From the NCBI RefSeq assembly GCF_900115755.1, contig NZ_FOXQ01000005.1, positions 270,505 through 334,504 of the forward strand: a DNA stretch of 64,000 bases, read 5' to 3'. Source of the stretch: Parafilimonas terrae (GTDB lineage Bacteria > Bacteroidota > Bacteroidia > Chitinophagales > Chitinophagaceae). Of this stretch, positions 37,001 through 46,892 are shown piece by piece. Made by a program: the position numbers and the translations under genes. Below the pieces are notes generated by a model that worked only from the letters and a program-made list of their open reading frames with translations, had not been told where the DNA came from and made no database searches. Position 1 is the first letter of the stretch, and every line of letters starts with the position of its first letter.

Positions 37001-37765
37001 TTAGTTTATGAAGTCTGTGCGCCTTCCCCTTTTCAGGAACATATAATTTTTATAGCACTGCTCAATGTAGTATCCCAGTTCAAGGTCATTCATTAATTGA
37101 AGTTCTTCATAAGATGGCCTGTAAAAATCCATAAAAGAATTCAGCTCTGTGCTATCAAGCTTTGTTAGCCTTTTTACGAGATATTTTGTGTAGCGGTGAT
37201 CAATGTATTTATCCTGTTCATCCTGCAATAATCTTTGCTGGAAAGACAGCATCTGTTTATTTCGCCTGAAACGAAAGGCATTGATAATTTCATCAAGATC
37301 CAGCGCTGCAGTTACGCTGCCTGGAACATAAGATTGAGCGCTTGGCGAACTCTGCGAAAACCGTATGCCGGGCTTACGATAATTAAATGCCTTCACATAA
37401 GCTTCCCTGTTTGTAACGGAATCAAACCTGTAATCTCTTGTTTGCACTTTTACTTCGGGCAACCATTTGGCATCAACATATAAAGCAATATCGAAATTTT
37501 GCGGATGCGTTATGGTGTCTGACGGGTACTTCTGCGTTTGCTTATTCAGGTAACTAAACCAAACAGAATCATTTCTTCCCACATAAATAGAATAATGGCC
37601 GAGAGAGTCGCTGATAGTATGCCTGCCCTGCACTGTTTGTATTGTTACGGCTGTAAGCGGCGCTTTACTGTAATAATCTGAAACGGTGCCACTGATAACA
37701 ACCTGGCTGCGGACAGTAATTGTTAACAGCAAAAAGAGGCAAGGAAAAAAAAGCTTCGGTTTCAA
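37001..37765 (-). CDS. Exported protein with carboxypeptidase-regulatory-like domain
   Basis: 254 residues. Signal peptide (FPCLFLLLTITVRS), then a beta-sandwich domain (VVISGTVSDYYSKAPLTAV, SDSLGHYSIYV) as found at the N-terminus of TonB receptors, but without the barrel. The C-terminal half is charged and helical (FRFRRNKQMLSFQQ). Such stand-alone proteins are frequent in Bacteroidota, with no known role. Confidence 0.8.
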   Translation of the reverse strand: MKPKLFFPCLFLLLTITVRSQVVISGTVSDYYSKAPLTAVTIQTVQGRHTISDSLGHYSIYVGRNDSVWFSYLNKQTQKYPSDTITHPQNFDIALYVDAKWLPEVKVQTRDYRFDSVTNREAYVKAFNYRKPGIRFSQSSPSAQSYVPGSVTAALDLDEIINAFRFRRNKQMLSFQQRLLQDEQDKYIDHRYTKYLVKRLTKLDSTELNSFMDFYRPSYEELQLMNDLELGYYIEQCYKNYMFLKRGRRTDFIN

Positions 37766-37833
37766 TTAATTACGTTGAAGTGTAATATTACAATGAGTAT
37801 GAAAATAATCGCGCAATCAAAAGTTAAAGGTTT

Positions 37834-39702
37834 TCATCTTCCCATATAAACCATCAGTATTTGCACATCGCTGGGATTTACGCCAGAAATACGGCTTGCC
37901 TGGCCGAGCGTTCTGGGCCTGATTTTTTTAAACTTTTGCAACGCCTCTGCACTTAGTGCAGACACTTTATCGTAATTAAAACTTTCAGGAATCAAAGCAT
38001 TTTCCATAGCTGACATACGTTGCGCCAGTTCCTGCTCCTTTTCAATGTAACGCTCATATTTTACCTGGATTTCAGCCTGTTCAATTATATCCCTTGAAAA
38101 AGAATGCAGTCTTTCCCGCAATGCAGGAATTTCTTCTATCATTTCCGGAAGAGTAACGTCAGGCCTCAGCAATAACCTCATGGTTTTTTGCTTCTCTTCT
38201 ATTTCAGCGGAATTAATTTTTTTAAGGTAAATATTTGCTTCTGCCGGCAATAACGAATAAGATTGGAGTACAGTTTTAATTTCTTCAACACCTTTTTGTT
38301 TGGCTAATACCAATTCCATTCTCTCCTGGCTGGCCAGCCCTAACCGGAAGCTTTTTTCAGTAAGGCGTAAATCAGCATTGTCCTGCCGCAAAAGTGTTCT
38401 GAACTCCGCACGGCTTGTAAACATGCGGTAAGGTTCTTCCGTTCCTTTACTAATAAGGTCATCAATCAAAACACCAATGTAGGCTTCATCCCGGTTTAAT
38501 ATAAGCGGTTCACTTTCAATAACTTTCTGATGAGCATTTATTCCGGCCATTAATCCCTGGCAGGCGGCTTCTTCATAGCCGGTAGTTCCATTAATTTGTC
38601 CCGCAAAGAAAAGATTGTCTATAATTTTTGTTTCAAGAGAATGTTTTAACTGGGTTGGCGGAAAATAATCATATTCTATGGCATATCCCGGCCTGAACAT
38701 TTTAGCGTTCTCAAATCCGGGCATTTTGCGGATTGCTTCGTATTGAGTGTCTTCCGGCAAAGAAGTTGAAAAGCCGTTTACATATATTTCAACCGTATTA
38801 AAGCCTTCCGGTTCAACAAATATCTGGTGGCGGTCACGCTCAGCGAAGCGGTTTATTTTGTCTTCTATGCTGGGGCAATACCTTGGACCGGTTCCTTCTA
38901 TGCGGCCACAAAACATCGGGCTCCTGTCAAACCCTTTCTTTAATGTTTCATGAACTTCCTTATTTGTGTAAGTAATGTGGCAAGGCAACTGTTCAGAAGC
39001 TTTTATTGTGTTTACAGGCAAAAAAGAAAACCCAGTTATCTCTTCGTCCCCTTGTTGAACTTCCATCGCACTATACTTCAGGCTACGGCCATCAATTCTC
39101 GGCGGCGTTCCCGTTTTTAGCCGGTCGCTTTCAAAACCCAGTTCCACTAACTGCTCTGTAATGCCCGTAGCATTTTTTTCCGATATTCTTCCACCACCAA
39201 AATTCTTCTCCCCTATATGAATAATGCCATTTAAAAATGTCCCGCTGGTAATTATAACAGTCTTAGATTGTATCTGGTGACCCAAGCCGGTAATCACACC
39301 ATTCGCTCTACTGTCTTTTACGAGAATTCCTTTAACCGTATCCTGGTAGAAATCAACATTTTCAGTTTGCTCGAGCATTGTTCGCCAGGTTGAGGCAAAA
39401 AGCATCCTGTCGCTTTGCGCTCTTGGGCTCCACATTGCAGGGCCTTTGCTTTTATTAAGCATTCTGAACTGAATCATGCTTTTATCTGTAACAATGCCGC
39501 TATAACCGCCCAAAGCATCAATCTCCCGCACAATCTGGCCTTTGGCAATGCCCCCCATGGCAGGATTACAGCTCATTTGGGCTATTGTCTGCATATTCAT
39601 GGTAATTAGCAGCACTTTACTGCCCAAATTGGCAGCAGATGCCGCAGCTTCACAGCCTGCATGACCTGCACCAACAACTATTACATCATATTCCGGAAAC
39701 AT
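37834..39702 (-). CDS. mnmG: tRNA uridine-5-carboxymethylaminomethyl modification enzyme MnmG
   Basis: 622 residues, full length. FAD-binding N-terminus DVIVVGAGHAGCEAA, MSCNPAMGGIAKG and GGRISEKN segments, the SFLPVN region, and the helical C-terminal domain ending in ASRISGVNPSDVQILMVYM. With MnmE it forms cmnm5U34 in several tRNAs. The short intergenic region above the start contains a parS-like site. No mnmE or rsmG neighbour is visible in this window. Confidence 0.97.
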   Translation of the reverse strand: MFPEYDVIVVGAGHAGCEAAASAANLGSKVLLITMNMQTIAQMSCNPAMGGIAKGQIVREIDALGGYSGIVTDKSMIQFRMLNKSKGPAMWSPRAQSDRMLFASTWRTMLEQTENVDFYQDTVKGILVKDSRANGVITGLGHQIQSKTVIITSGTFLNGIIHIGEKNFGGGRISEKNATGITEQLVELGFESDRLKTGTPPRIDGRSLKYSAMEVQQGDEEITGFSFLPVNTIKASEQLPCHITYTNKEVHETLKKGFDRSPMFCGRIEGTGPRYCPSIEDKINRFAERDRHQIFVEPEGFNTVEIYVNGFSTSLPEDTQYEAIRKMPGFENAKMFRPGYAIEYDYFPPTQLKHSLETKIIDNLFFAGQINGTTGYEEAACQGLMAGINAHQKVIESEPLILNRDEAYIGVLIDDLISKGTEEPYRMFTSRAEFRTLLRQDNADLRLTEKSFRLGLASQERMELVLAKQKGVEEIKTVLQSYSLLPAEANIYLKKINSAEIEEKQKTMRLLLRPDVTLPEMIEEIPALRERLHSFSRDIIEQAEIQVKYERYIEKEQELAQRMSAMENALIPESFNYDKVSALSAEALQKFKKIRPRTLGQASRISGVNPSDVQILMVYMGR

Positions 39703-39722
39703 TTGGCAAAGATAAACGCATG

Positions 39723-39738
39723 TTTTTCACGTGAAACA
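39723..39738. other. parS-like site 1
   Basis: A 16-bp sequence with CACGTG centre and AAACA right arm matches the universal ParB-binding parS site at 15 of 16 positions (only the second base differs). It lies in the 68-bp gap between the CAP-domain gene and mnmG. parS sites are normally near the replication origin. Confidence 0.75.
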
Positions 39739-39770
39739 TTTTAAACAAGCCTTTAGGTATATAAGGAGTA

Positions 39771-40445
39771 TTATTGAGCGCAGGCAAAATCCTCAACCAG
39801 AAATGTATTACCATTAGCATATTTAGCTATGGATATACCGGTGTTTACAAAAGATGAATTCATTAAGGCCTTACGATGCCCTAAATTAGAAACATTTATA
39901 TCCAGGTAGAGCATTACAAGCATAAATAAAGGGTCAGCCTCTCCTCCTCCATAACTTATATTTTCACCACCGCAATTTTTTAAGCCAACCTTCTTAAACC
40001 GGTCAATAAAAGTCTCTCCGTTGGTTGAATTATGAGAAGGATTAGCATTTGATGAAGTAATATCTTTTGCATGGGCCTCTGACATCTTCATTAATGCGGG
40101 ATTTATCTGCAAAAGTGCTAAAGAAGCCCCGCTTTTTAAATCTTTTTCAAGCGAAATAAGGTTTGCTCCCTTCAATTGCGGATATGTTTTAACTACCGGC
40201 ATTACGGCACTTTCAAAAAAGCCTTTAGGATTTTTGCGGCTATAATTCACCCAATACAAAAAATTCTTTTCCGGTTCGGATAATCTATTAAATCCCGGCT
40301 GCGCTTTATTCCATTGTATTATTTCCTGGTCATTCATTTCAGGCTTGGGAAGTTCAGCCTCCCGGAATAGTAACGTTTTCTGGCTTTTGCAGGAGAAGGC
40401 GATCAATAAAAGAAAAATGCTAAGAATTTGCTTCACGTGAAACAT
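39771..40445 (-). CDS. CAP/SCP-domain exported protein
   Basis: 224 residues; signal peptide (FHVKQILSIFLLLIAFSC) with a lipobox-like Cys near 19. The CAP domain is in the last 110 residues: MSEAHAKDI with its His, the CGGENISYGG segment, and LGHRKALMNSSFVNTGISI with the second His. The first part carries the helices that precede CAP domains in Bacteroidota. CAP proteins are extracellular, with roles in lipid or peptide binding. Its 5' end overlaps ybeY by 26 bp and lies on the second parS-like site. Confidence 0.85.
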   Translation of the reverse strand: MFHVKQILSIFLLLIAFSCKSQKTLLFREAELPKPEMNDQEIIQWNKAQPGFNRLSEPEKNFLYWVNYSRKNPKGFFESAVMPVVKTYPQLKGANLISLEKDLKSGASLALLQINPALMKMSEAHAKDITSSNANPSHNSTNGETFIDRFKKVGLKNCGGENISYGGGEADPLFMLVMLYLDINVSNLGHRKALMNSSFVNTGISIAKYANGNTFLVEDFACAQ

Positions 40446-40863
40446 TAAACTGTTTTAAATAATAATCTTCTTTTTCACGCATTTGCGCTTTTTGAGGCTT
40501 TGTTTTATCGGTATAGCCACAAAGGTGCAATGCGCCATGAACCATAACTCGTAAAAGTTCGTTTTGGTATTCAACTTCAAAGGTTTTAGCATTCTCTTTT
40601 ATTCTGTCTACACTTAAATAAACTTCTCCATAAACGGGTTCTCCCTCTTCAGAAAAAGGAAAAGTTATTACATCGGTTAACGTATCATGATTCAGGAATT
40701 GTTTATTTATCTGTAAAAGATAAGCATCGGAACAGAAAATATAGCTCAGTTGATCCAATGCTATGCACTCTTCCTCAAATAATGCAATAACCAAAGCTTT
40801 TACCAGGGACTTATGTTTGATATTAGCTATCTTGTCAGCGCTGTGCAGGTATATTTTATTCAT
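40420..40863 (-). CDS. ybeY: Endoribonuclease YbeY
   Basis: 147 residues, full length. The zinc motif is HGALHLCGYTD, in which the third ligand position (normally His in H-x3-H-x5-H) is Asp. N-terminal VITFPFSE with the TDVITFP segment is typical of the family. YbeY acts in 16S rRNA 3'-end processing and ribosome quality control. Its 3' end overlaps the CAP gene by 26 bp. Confidence 0.93.
   Translation of the reverse strand: MNKIYLHSADKIANIKHKSLVKALVIALFEEECIALDQLSYIFCSDAYLLQINKQFLNHDTLTDVITFPFSEEGEPVYGEVYLSVDRIKENAKTFEVEYQNELLRVMVHGALHLCGYTDKTKPQKAQMREKEDYYLKQFNVSREANS
40429..40444. other. parS-like site 2
   Basis: The 16-bp sequence TGCTTCACGTGAAACA matches the parS consensus at 15 of 16 positions (third base differs). 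It overlies the first codons of the CAP-domain gene, so the site is encoded as MFHVK on the minus strand. It is 706 bp from site 1. Confidence 0.78.
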
Positions 40864-40928
40864 TTGTTTCAGATTTCGTAAAGTTAAATAGCTATATAGC
40901 TAATAGCTTTGTAAATATTTTTGCGATT

Positions 40929-41150
40929 ATGAAGTTATCTGATTTACGCCTGGGTCAAAGGGCAAGCATTATTGATTTTTCTAAGAGTGAAATATCAATC
41001 AAGCTCATGGAAATGGGCCTCGTGCCGGGCGAGATTATCTACATCGAAAAATTTGCACCCTTCGGCGACCCTATTTCAGTAGCCGTTGCAGGTTATAGCT
41101 TAAGCCTTCGTTTAAACGAAGCAGAGCATATTTCTGTTGAAATTTTATAA
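40929..41150 (+). CDS. FeoA-domain protein
   Basis: 73 residues, a complete SH3-like FeoA domain (KLMEMGLVPGEIIYIEKFAPFGDP, SLRLNEAEHISVE). FeoA is a small partner of the ferrous-iron transporter FeoB. No feoB is adjacent; the next gene is nadD, 17 bp later. It starts at the ATG at 40929. Confidence 0.92.
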   Translation: MKLSDLRLGQRASIIDFSKSEISIKLMEMGLVPGEIIYIEKFAPFGDPISVAVAGYSLSLRLNEAEHISVEIL

Positions 41151-41167
41151 GATGCTATTTTTTGCCT

Positions 41168-41737
41168 ATGAATATTGGTCTTTTCTTCGGTTCTTTCAAC
41201 CCAATCCATACAGGTCATTTAATTATTGCCAGCACCGCTTTAAATAATTTACCGCTATCCCAGGTATGGTTTGTTGTTTCCCCGCAAAATCCTCTTAAAA
41301 AAAATCAATCGCTGCTTGCTGCTGATAAACGGTTATTGCTTGTTCAAAAAGCAACAGAAGATGATTCCAGGTTCCTGGTTTCTGATGCGGAATTTAACCT
41401 GCCCATTCCTTCTTATACAATTGATACATTAAACTATTTTGAAAAACAGTATTCGGAGGACACGTTTTACCTGATAATGGGTTCAGACAGTTTTTTACAA
41501 CTGCCCCAATGGAAAAGTTATAAGGAGCTTTCAGAAAAAAACATTATTGTATATCAACGCCCCGATTATATTATACCTGAAACAACCCTGGCTGCAAATA
41601 TTACTTTACTCAAATCTCCTTTGCTCAATATATCAGCCACTTCAATTCGAGATTTAATAAAAGATGGCAAGAACATAAAATACCTTGTTCCGGAAAAAGT
41701 ACAGCAATTAATTGAGCAGGGAAATCTTTACAAGTGA
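41168..41737 (+). CDS. nadD: Nicotinate-nucleotide adenylyltransferase NadD
   Basis: 189 residues from the ATG at 41168 ([18 protein letters not shown]). The nucleotidyl-transferase motif HTGH and ISATSIRDL near the C-terminus are complete. It makes nicotinic acid adenine dinucleotide from NaMN and ATP. The upstream in-frame TTG at 41162 is less likely. It probably shares a transcript with feoA and overlaps the convergent chromate transporter gene by 10 bp. Confidence 0.95.
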   Translation: MNIGLFFGSFNPIHTGHLIIASTALNNLPLSQVWFVVSPQNPLKKNQSLLAADKRLLLVQKATEDDSRFLVSDAEFNLPIPSYTIDTLNYFEKQYSEDTFYLIMGSDSFLQLPQWKSYKELSEKNIIVYQRPDYIIPETTLAANITLLKSPLLNISATSIRDLIKDGKNIKYLVPEKVQQLIEQGNLYK

Positions 41738-42996
41738 TAATAACTTACAGCCAATCCAATCAAAAGGCATAAAAGCGGAATAAACTGTGGGCGTATTTTA
41801 GTAAAAGCAAGCAAACAGAAAGTGCCGGTAATAACCATAATATTAGCAAAGGGAACAACAGACCCCACCGTAATATCTACAGAAATATCCTTCATTAAAA
41901 AAATAGTTGACCCGGTCATAATCCCAACCACAGAGGCATTGATACCTTCAAGCGACCGGTAAATGACGGCGTATTTTTTAAGATTTTGCCAAACCGGGAA
42001 GAAAAATAGGACCAATAAAAAACTCGGCAGGAAAAGAGCAATTGAGCCAATAACACAGCCAAGCAACTGCATTTTCACTCCACCTTCTTTTAAAGCAGAG
42101 CCGCCCATAAAAGCGCCTACTGAAAATACAGGCCCGGGAATTGCACGCACCATTCCTGAGCCAGTTAAAAAATCATCTTTATCAATTCGAAGAGCCCCTG
42201 GATTCTTTTCTTCTATACGTTCTGTTGCCGGGCGGGTAACATACTGCTGATACATCATAGGTATTAATACATCACCACCGCCAAATACAAGGCTCCCAAA
42301 ACGGTAAAAGTTTTCAAAAAGATTATAAGGCCCGCGATTAGGCCAGTTATCTTTACGGGCAGTTTCACTCACATACCCGGCGAGACCTAAAACAGCAAAA
42401 AAAATGAGAATATTCGCCCATTTTATTTTTCTTGGCGGAGTCCCCTTTTGAGGAATGCGTTTACTGCTAAAATTTGTGGCTATTCCTGCAGCAATAATTA
42501 TTGCCGGAAAAGACCAGGGCGTTTTAAAAAGAAAGAAGCTAATGATAGCAGCAACAATTGAAATTACAACGGTAATGGTATTAGTTACTGCCACCCTTGC
42601 CATTTTATAGGCTGAATAAGCAATAAAACCAACAGACATTGGCTGAATAAATTTAAATGTTCCTGCAACCGCTTCTTTATTGCCCATGTACTCAACCAAA
42701 AAAGAAAACGCGCCCATAAGAATGCTTGCCGGCGTTATCCAGATTAGTAAAGTAAGCGCAGCAAGAGGAATGCCTCCTCTTTTATATCCAATGAGAGTAA
42801 GCGTTTGGGTGGATGAAGCGCCCGGCAACATCTGGCAAAATGCATTATACTCTAACAGCTCCTGTTCAGTAATATCATGACGGCGATTGACAAAGTTTTT
42901 TATCATCATTCCAAAATGACCCTGAGGGCCGCCAAAAGCTCCAATGCTGTGAAAAAGCACGGCTTTAAGAAACCTGATATGCCGGTAAATCGTCAA
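41728..42996 (-). CDS. Chromate transporter (CHR family)
   Basis: 422 residues with about 10-12 hydrophobic helices in two homologous halves. The CHR motif is seen in the first ([11 protein letters not shown]...LPGASSTQT) and, weakly, in the second ([15 protein letters not shown] and [20 protein letters not shown]). CHR proteins export chromate or related anions with proton antiport. The start is a TTG at 42996, for lack of an ATG upstream of the conserved N-terminus. Confidence 0.9.
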   Translation of the reverse strand: MTIYRHIRFLKAVLFHSIGAFGGPQGHFGMMIKNFVNRRHDITEQELLEYNAFCQMLPGASSTQTLTLIGYKRGGIPLAALTLLIWITPASILMGAFSFLVEYMGNKEAVAGTFKFIQPMSVGFIAYSAYKMARVAVTNTITVVISIVAAIISFFLFKTPWSFPAIIIAAGIATNFSSKRIPQKGTPPRKIKWANILIFFAVLGLAGYVSETARKDNWPNRGPYNLFENFYRFGSLVFGGGDVLIPMMYQQYVTRPATERIEEKNPGALRIDKDDFLTGSGMVRAIPGPVFSVGAFMGGSALKEGGVKMQLLGCVIGSIALFLPSFLLVLFFFPVWQNLKKYAVIYRSLEGINASVVGIMTGSTIFLMKDISVDITVGSVVPFANIMVITGTFCLLAFTKIRPQFIPLLCLLIGLAVSYYHL

Positions 42997-43081
42997 TTAA
43001 ATTAGGTTTAATTTATTGATTTATAATAAATTACACATTATAGATTGCAGTTAGCTTAAATATTATGTTATTCCAAAGAGA

Positions 43082-44029
43082 TTATTTTTTTAATCCTATT
43101 TCTTTCAGACGTTCATTAAGATATTCACCGGCTGTTATATCAGCGTATGCTTTTGGATGGTTTGCATCAATGCATTCATCTAAACAAGCAAGGCTCATTT
43201 CACTGCGGGGATGTAAAAAGAAAGGCATAGAAAACCTGCTCGTGTGCCACAGTTCCCTTGGTGGATTCACTACACGGTGTGTTGTGCTTTTTAATTTATT
43301 ATTGGTTAAACGCTGAAGCATATCACCCACATTTACAACGATCTGTTCCGGTAACGATGTAACGCCAACCCAGTCTCCCTGTTTGGTTAAAATTTGTAAG
43401 CCATCCGCAGATGCGCCCACGAGCAATGTGATGAGATTAATGTCTTCATGCTGCTCGGAACGGATCGCAGATTCAGGCTCTTGTGTTATAGGTGGATAAT
43501 GAATGCAGCGCAGGATAGAATTACCTTCCTGAATATATTCATCAAAATAATTTTCTGGCAAATTCAAATACAATGCAATAGCACTTAATAATGCCGAGCC
43601 GCTTGTTTCGAAATTTCTGTAAACAGTATATAAGGTAGTTTTAAAAGCCGGTATTTCTTTTATATCAACATTTTCAGGATACTCTTCAATAACAGGGTTC
43701 CCATTTTCAATTGTTTGCCCAAACTGAAAAAATTCTTTTAAATCCGGTGCTTCGCTTCCTTTTGCATGTTCTTTTCCAAAACTCGTGTAGCCACGCTGGC
43801 CCGCCAATCCTTCAATTTCATATTCCTTTTTCTTTTGAAGGGGAAGTGAAAAAAACCGTTGTACTTCATCATATAACTTTTTAATAAGTTCATCCGGAAT
43901 TCCGTGATTTTTCACAGACACAAAACCAACTGTTTCATAAGCTTCACCAAGTGCATTTACAAAGGCTTGTTTTTTTTCTGCATCACCGCTTAAAAAATCA
44001 GCGAGGTCAACTACGGGAATCGTTTCCAT
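43082..44029 (-). CDS. 2-oxoglutarate/Fe(II)-dependent oxygenase, IPNS-like
   Basis: 315 residues. N-terminal DIOX_N segment (IPVVDLADFL, GFVSVKNHGIPDEL) and the C-terminal double-stranded beta-helix with the Fe ligands H and D in QHEDINLITLL (near 205), H in TTHRVVNPP (near 258) and the 2OG-binding Arg in RFSMPFF. It hydroxylates or cyclises small molecules; substrate unknown. It starts at the ATG at 44029. Confidence 0.93.
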   Translation of the reverse strand: METIPVVDLADFLSGDAEKKQAFVNALGEAYETVGFVSVKNHGIPDELIKKLYDEVQRFFSLPLQKKKEYEIEGLAGQRGYTSFGKEHAKGSEAPDLKEFFQFGQTIENGNPVIEEYPENVDIKEIPAFKTTLYTVYRNFETSGSALLSAIALYLNLPENYFDEYIQEGNSILRCIHYPPITQEPESAIRSEQHEDINLITLLVGASADGLQILTKQGDWVGVTSLPEQIVVNVGDMLQRLTNNKLKSTTHRVVNPPRELWHTSRFSMPFFLHPRSEMSLACLDECIDANHPKAYADITAGEYLNERLKEIGLKK

Positions 44030-44111
44030 TATAGCAGGTTTGATAGAGTGCCAAAGTACAAAACCTTATGAAGTTTTTGTATGCTCCAAATTAAAAAACT
44101 CATTTTCTTCT

Positions 44112-44145
44112 AAAAAAGAACCCCGCTGAAATCAGCAAGGGTTCC
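44112..44145 (-). terminator. Intrinsic terminator of the PspC gene
   Basis: On the minus strand, AACCC-TT-GCTGA pairs with TCAGC-GGGGTT, followed by CTTTTTTAG. It lies 26 bp beyond the stop of the PspC-domain gene. Confidence 0.85.
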
Positions 44146-44170
44146 GTTTAGTCCCAACCTTAACCGAGTT

Positions 44171-46318
44171 TTATAAAGAAAGCCTTTCAAAAAAAGCTGA
44201 CGTTATATCACTAATATTTACTGCCTTCTTAATGTTTTTTATTTCCTTTAAACTTGCCTGCACTTTTCTTGCCGGGGAATCTGCTGCTTCGCCGGAAGGT
44301 TCATAATGATATTTTGTTGAATCCGGTTTTTCCGGCGCAGCGGGAGCTTCAATAGGCGGTGGCGGAGCAACATTGTCATCATCATCGTCATCATCATTAT
44401 TTACCGGGTGTGTGCGCTGCAAGCCGTCAGCCGTCATTATATATTCTACATCATGATCCCAGTTATAGCCTTCATCATCATTTCTCCAATACCAGTCATC
44501 CACATCACCGCCAAGTTCTATATGCACATCATTCCCCCAACCTACGCCATTCGTTACAATGATTTTCTTGCCAACCGGAACATATACGGTTACATATACT
44601 GACTGGTTGCGGAATTTTTCATTCTTTGTAATTGGAATACCGCGGTCAAAGAATAAAGTTGAATCCTGCTGAGTTATATTGAAGGTGATTTTGTCTGCCC
44701 TGTTCTGCGCCAGTTGTTTGGTTGAACCATAGGCCAGCTTAAGCATTTTAACCTGGAAACTATCGTTACCTGATTTTAAAATACGAAGGTGAATATTTCT
44801 TACAAATGCAGTGTCTTCATCTAAAGAAGCAAATGGTTCAAAGTGAAAGAAACTACTGTTGAAATAATACCTGTAATTCTTGGCATATTTTACTTCCAGC
44901 TTATTAACTGCAGGGTTTGCAATTTGTATGTTATTTTCTGCAGGCGTGTTATGATAAGAAAAATCATTTCTTAAAGAAGCAAGCAGGCCTATGAAGCAAA
45001 TCCAGCCTAAAATCCACATGGCCGAAAAACCAAACCTCATAACGTTGCTGTTGCTCTTAGTTTTAGATATCTTTCTTATAATCCAGGTGATAATGCCAAT
45101 TACCGGAACCCATATAAAGAAGATATAAGTACCCCAAACAAGAATGCTTTGCCATCCGGCACTGATAATATAAGGTTTGAAAGGAAGTAACCCCGTTACA
45201 GCGATGCCAATACCAAATAAAGCGCCAACAATACTGATTAAAACTATGGCCAGGATGAAGTAAACGAATATCTTAATGATTATCCCGATTATATTTCCCA
45301 GGGTGCTGCCACTCTTGCGCACTGTGGTACCCGCTTCAGAAGAGAATTGTTTTCCCCGTTTACCAATTTCGCTGCCAACTTTTGCAGCCCTGTCGCCTAC
45401 TTCCTTCCCAAATTCCTTGGCCCGTTCGCCAAAACCTTCCATATCTTTTTGAATGGTATTCTTTATGCTGTTCAAATCTACTTTTTCACCTTTCATTTCA
45501 AGCTTATCTGAAGTAGTTACAGCTTCGGGCGTAATCAGCCAGAGAATAATATATACTAATACTGCCCCCGGGCTAAATGAAAGATTAATGAAGTTTGGAA
45601 AATTGAAAGCGCCCCAATGATTCCAGTTAGTAACAAAAGATAAAAAAGGTACAATAAATAATAACCTCGGAATCCAAACGCTTACGCCGAAATAGGAAGC
45701 AAGGCCGCCGCACACACCACCGATTATTTTATTATCGGGGTCGCGAAAAAGGCGTTTGCGGTAAGACCCTATTTTTTCAGAAGCTGAACTCGGAATGGCT
45801 ACCCATAATATTAGATATACAATAAATCCAAAGCCAAAACCCATTGTAAAAATGATAAAGAGAATACGCACTACCAGCTTATCTATTCCGAAGTAATTGG
45901 CAAGCCCTGCGCACACGCCACCAATAAGCTTATTGTTTTCATCCCTGTAAAACCGTTCCGGGCGAACAGAACCGTGAGTTTGGGAACCTGCTTCGGAAGT
46001 AAAGGTCTTTTCTTCTGCTGCTCCGGAGGTTTTGCCATTTTGAAAATCAGCATCCTGGGCTTCAAAATCTTCAGGCCGGCCAATGCTGTGCATTATTGTA
46101 TCCACATCTGCATCCGTAATACAAGGCTGGCCTTTTTTCAACTGCTCGCTGAATAATTCGCCAATCCTGCCTTCTATATCATTTATTATTTCATCCCGGC
46201 CTTCCTCATTTGCAAAAAACTGCCTCAGGCTTTCGATATACCGCTTCAGCATTTCATAGGCGGTTTCCTCTATGGGAATTACGCGGCCCTGAAAATTTAT
46301 ATTGATTACCTTTTTCAT
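44171..46318 (-). CDS. PspC-domain membrane protein
   Basis: 715 residues. Two PspC domains near 120-180 and 185-270, each with a GGVCAGLANYFGI-like motif followed by hydrophobic helices, then more membrane helices to about 440, a beta-rich domain, and an acidic poly-Asp stretch (seven Asp). The first 90 residues are a cytoplasmic helical part. PspC proteins are part of envelope-stress responses. Its regulator-like PadR gene sits directly upstream, and the two probably form one operon. Confidence 0.87.
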   Translation of the reverse strand: MKKVININFQGRVIPIEETAYEMLKRYIESLRQFFANEEGRDEIINDIEGRIGELFSEQLKKGQPCITDADVDTIMHSIGRPEDFEAQDADFQNGKTSGAAEEKTFTSEAGSQTHGSVRPERFYRDENNKLIGGVCAGLANYFGIDKLVVRILFIIFTMGFGFGFIVYLILWVAIPSSASEKIGSYRKRLFRDPDNKIIGGVCGGLASYFGVSVWIPRLLFIVPFLSFVTNWNHWGAFNFPNFINLSFSPGAVLVYIILWLITPEAVTTSDKLEMKGEKVDLNSIKNTIQKDMEGFGERAKEFGKEVGDRAAKVGSEIGKRGKQFSSEAGTTVRKSGSTLGNIIGIIIKIFVYFILAIVLISIVGALFGIGIAVTGLLPFKPYIISAGWQSILVWGTYIFFIWVPVIGIITWIIRKISKTKSNSNVMRFGFSAMWILGWICFIGLLASLRNDFSYHNTPAENNIQIANPAVNKLEVKYAKNYRYYFNSSFFHFEPFASLDEDTAFVRNIHLRILKSGNDSFQVKMLKLAYGSTKQLAQNRADKITFNITQQDSTLFFDRGIPITKNEKFRNQSVYVTVYVPVGKKIIVTNGVGWGNDVHIELGGDVDDWYWRNDDEGYNWDHDVEYIMTADGLQRTHPVNNDDDDDDDNVAPPPPIEAPAAPEKPDSTKYHYEPSGEAADSPARKVQASLKEIKNIKKAVNISDITSAFFERLSL

Positions 46319-46330
46319 TTTACTTTTAGT

Positions 46331-46702
46331 TTATTGGTTATTGTTGGGTGTTTGTTCAGGAGAAACAGGTTCATCGTTTTGAGCTGTTAGCGTTTGCACC
46401 GCTTCTGCAAGCTCCTTCCATGTTCGTTCCAGTTCAGCATAAAACTGTAACCCCTGATCAGTCATTAAAAAATATTTGCGCGGCGGGCCTGAATTGCTTT
46501 CAACCCAGCGATAAGTTAAGTAACCGGCATTTTTTAGCCTGGTTAACAAAGGATAAAGTGTACCTTCCAAAATCTGCAGGTTTGCTCCTTTCATTTTATC
46601 AACAATATCACTTGGGTAAACTTCACCTTGCTTTATAATTGATAAAATACAAAACTCCAGTACACCCTTTCTCATCTGGCTTTGTGTATTCTGAATATCC
46701 AT
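46331..46702 (-). CDS. PadR-family transcriptional regulator
   Basis: 123 residues from the ATG at 46702; codons upstream to 46759 are not part of the family. MRKGVLEFCILSIIKQGE is the start of the winged helix and LEGTLYPLLTRLKNAGYL is the recognition helix. PadR proteins repress genes in response to small molecules or envelope stress; here the next gene, PspC-type, is 12 bp away and is the likely target. Confidence 0.93.
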   Translation of the reverse strand: MDIQNTQSQMRKGVLEFCILSIIKQGEVYPSDIVDKMKGANLQILEGTLYPLLTRLKNAGYLTYRWVESNSGPPRKYFLMTDQGLQFYAELERTWKELAEAVQTLTAQNDEPVSPEQTPNNNQ

Positions 46703-46892
46703 ACAAGAGTTTTTATTAATTGATAATACAAATCTATAACTATTTTCAATACTATGCAATACATAATACTAAGTTTTTAAAGGTAATCTTTAAAGCAAAT
46801 TATTAGCTATTGCATATTATATTGAAAATCAATCGTTTGAAATTTTACAACAATTTAATAATTGGATGGGCGGCAAAATATCTTGATGAAAT

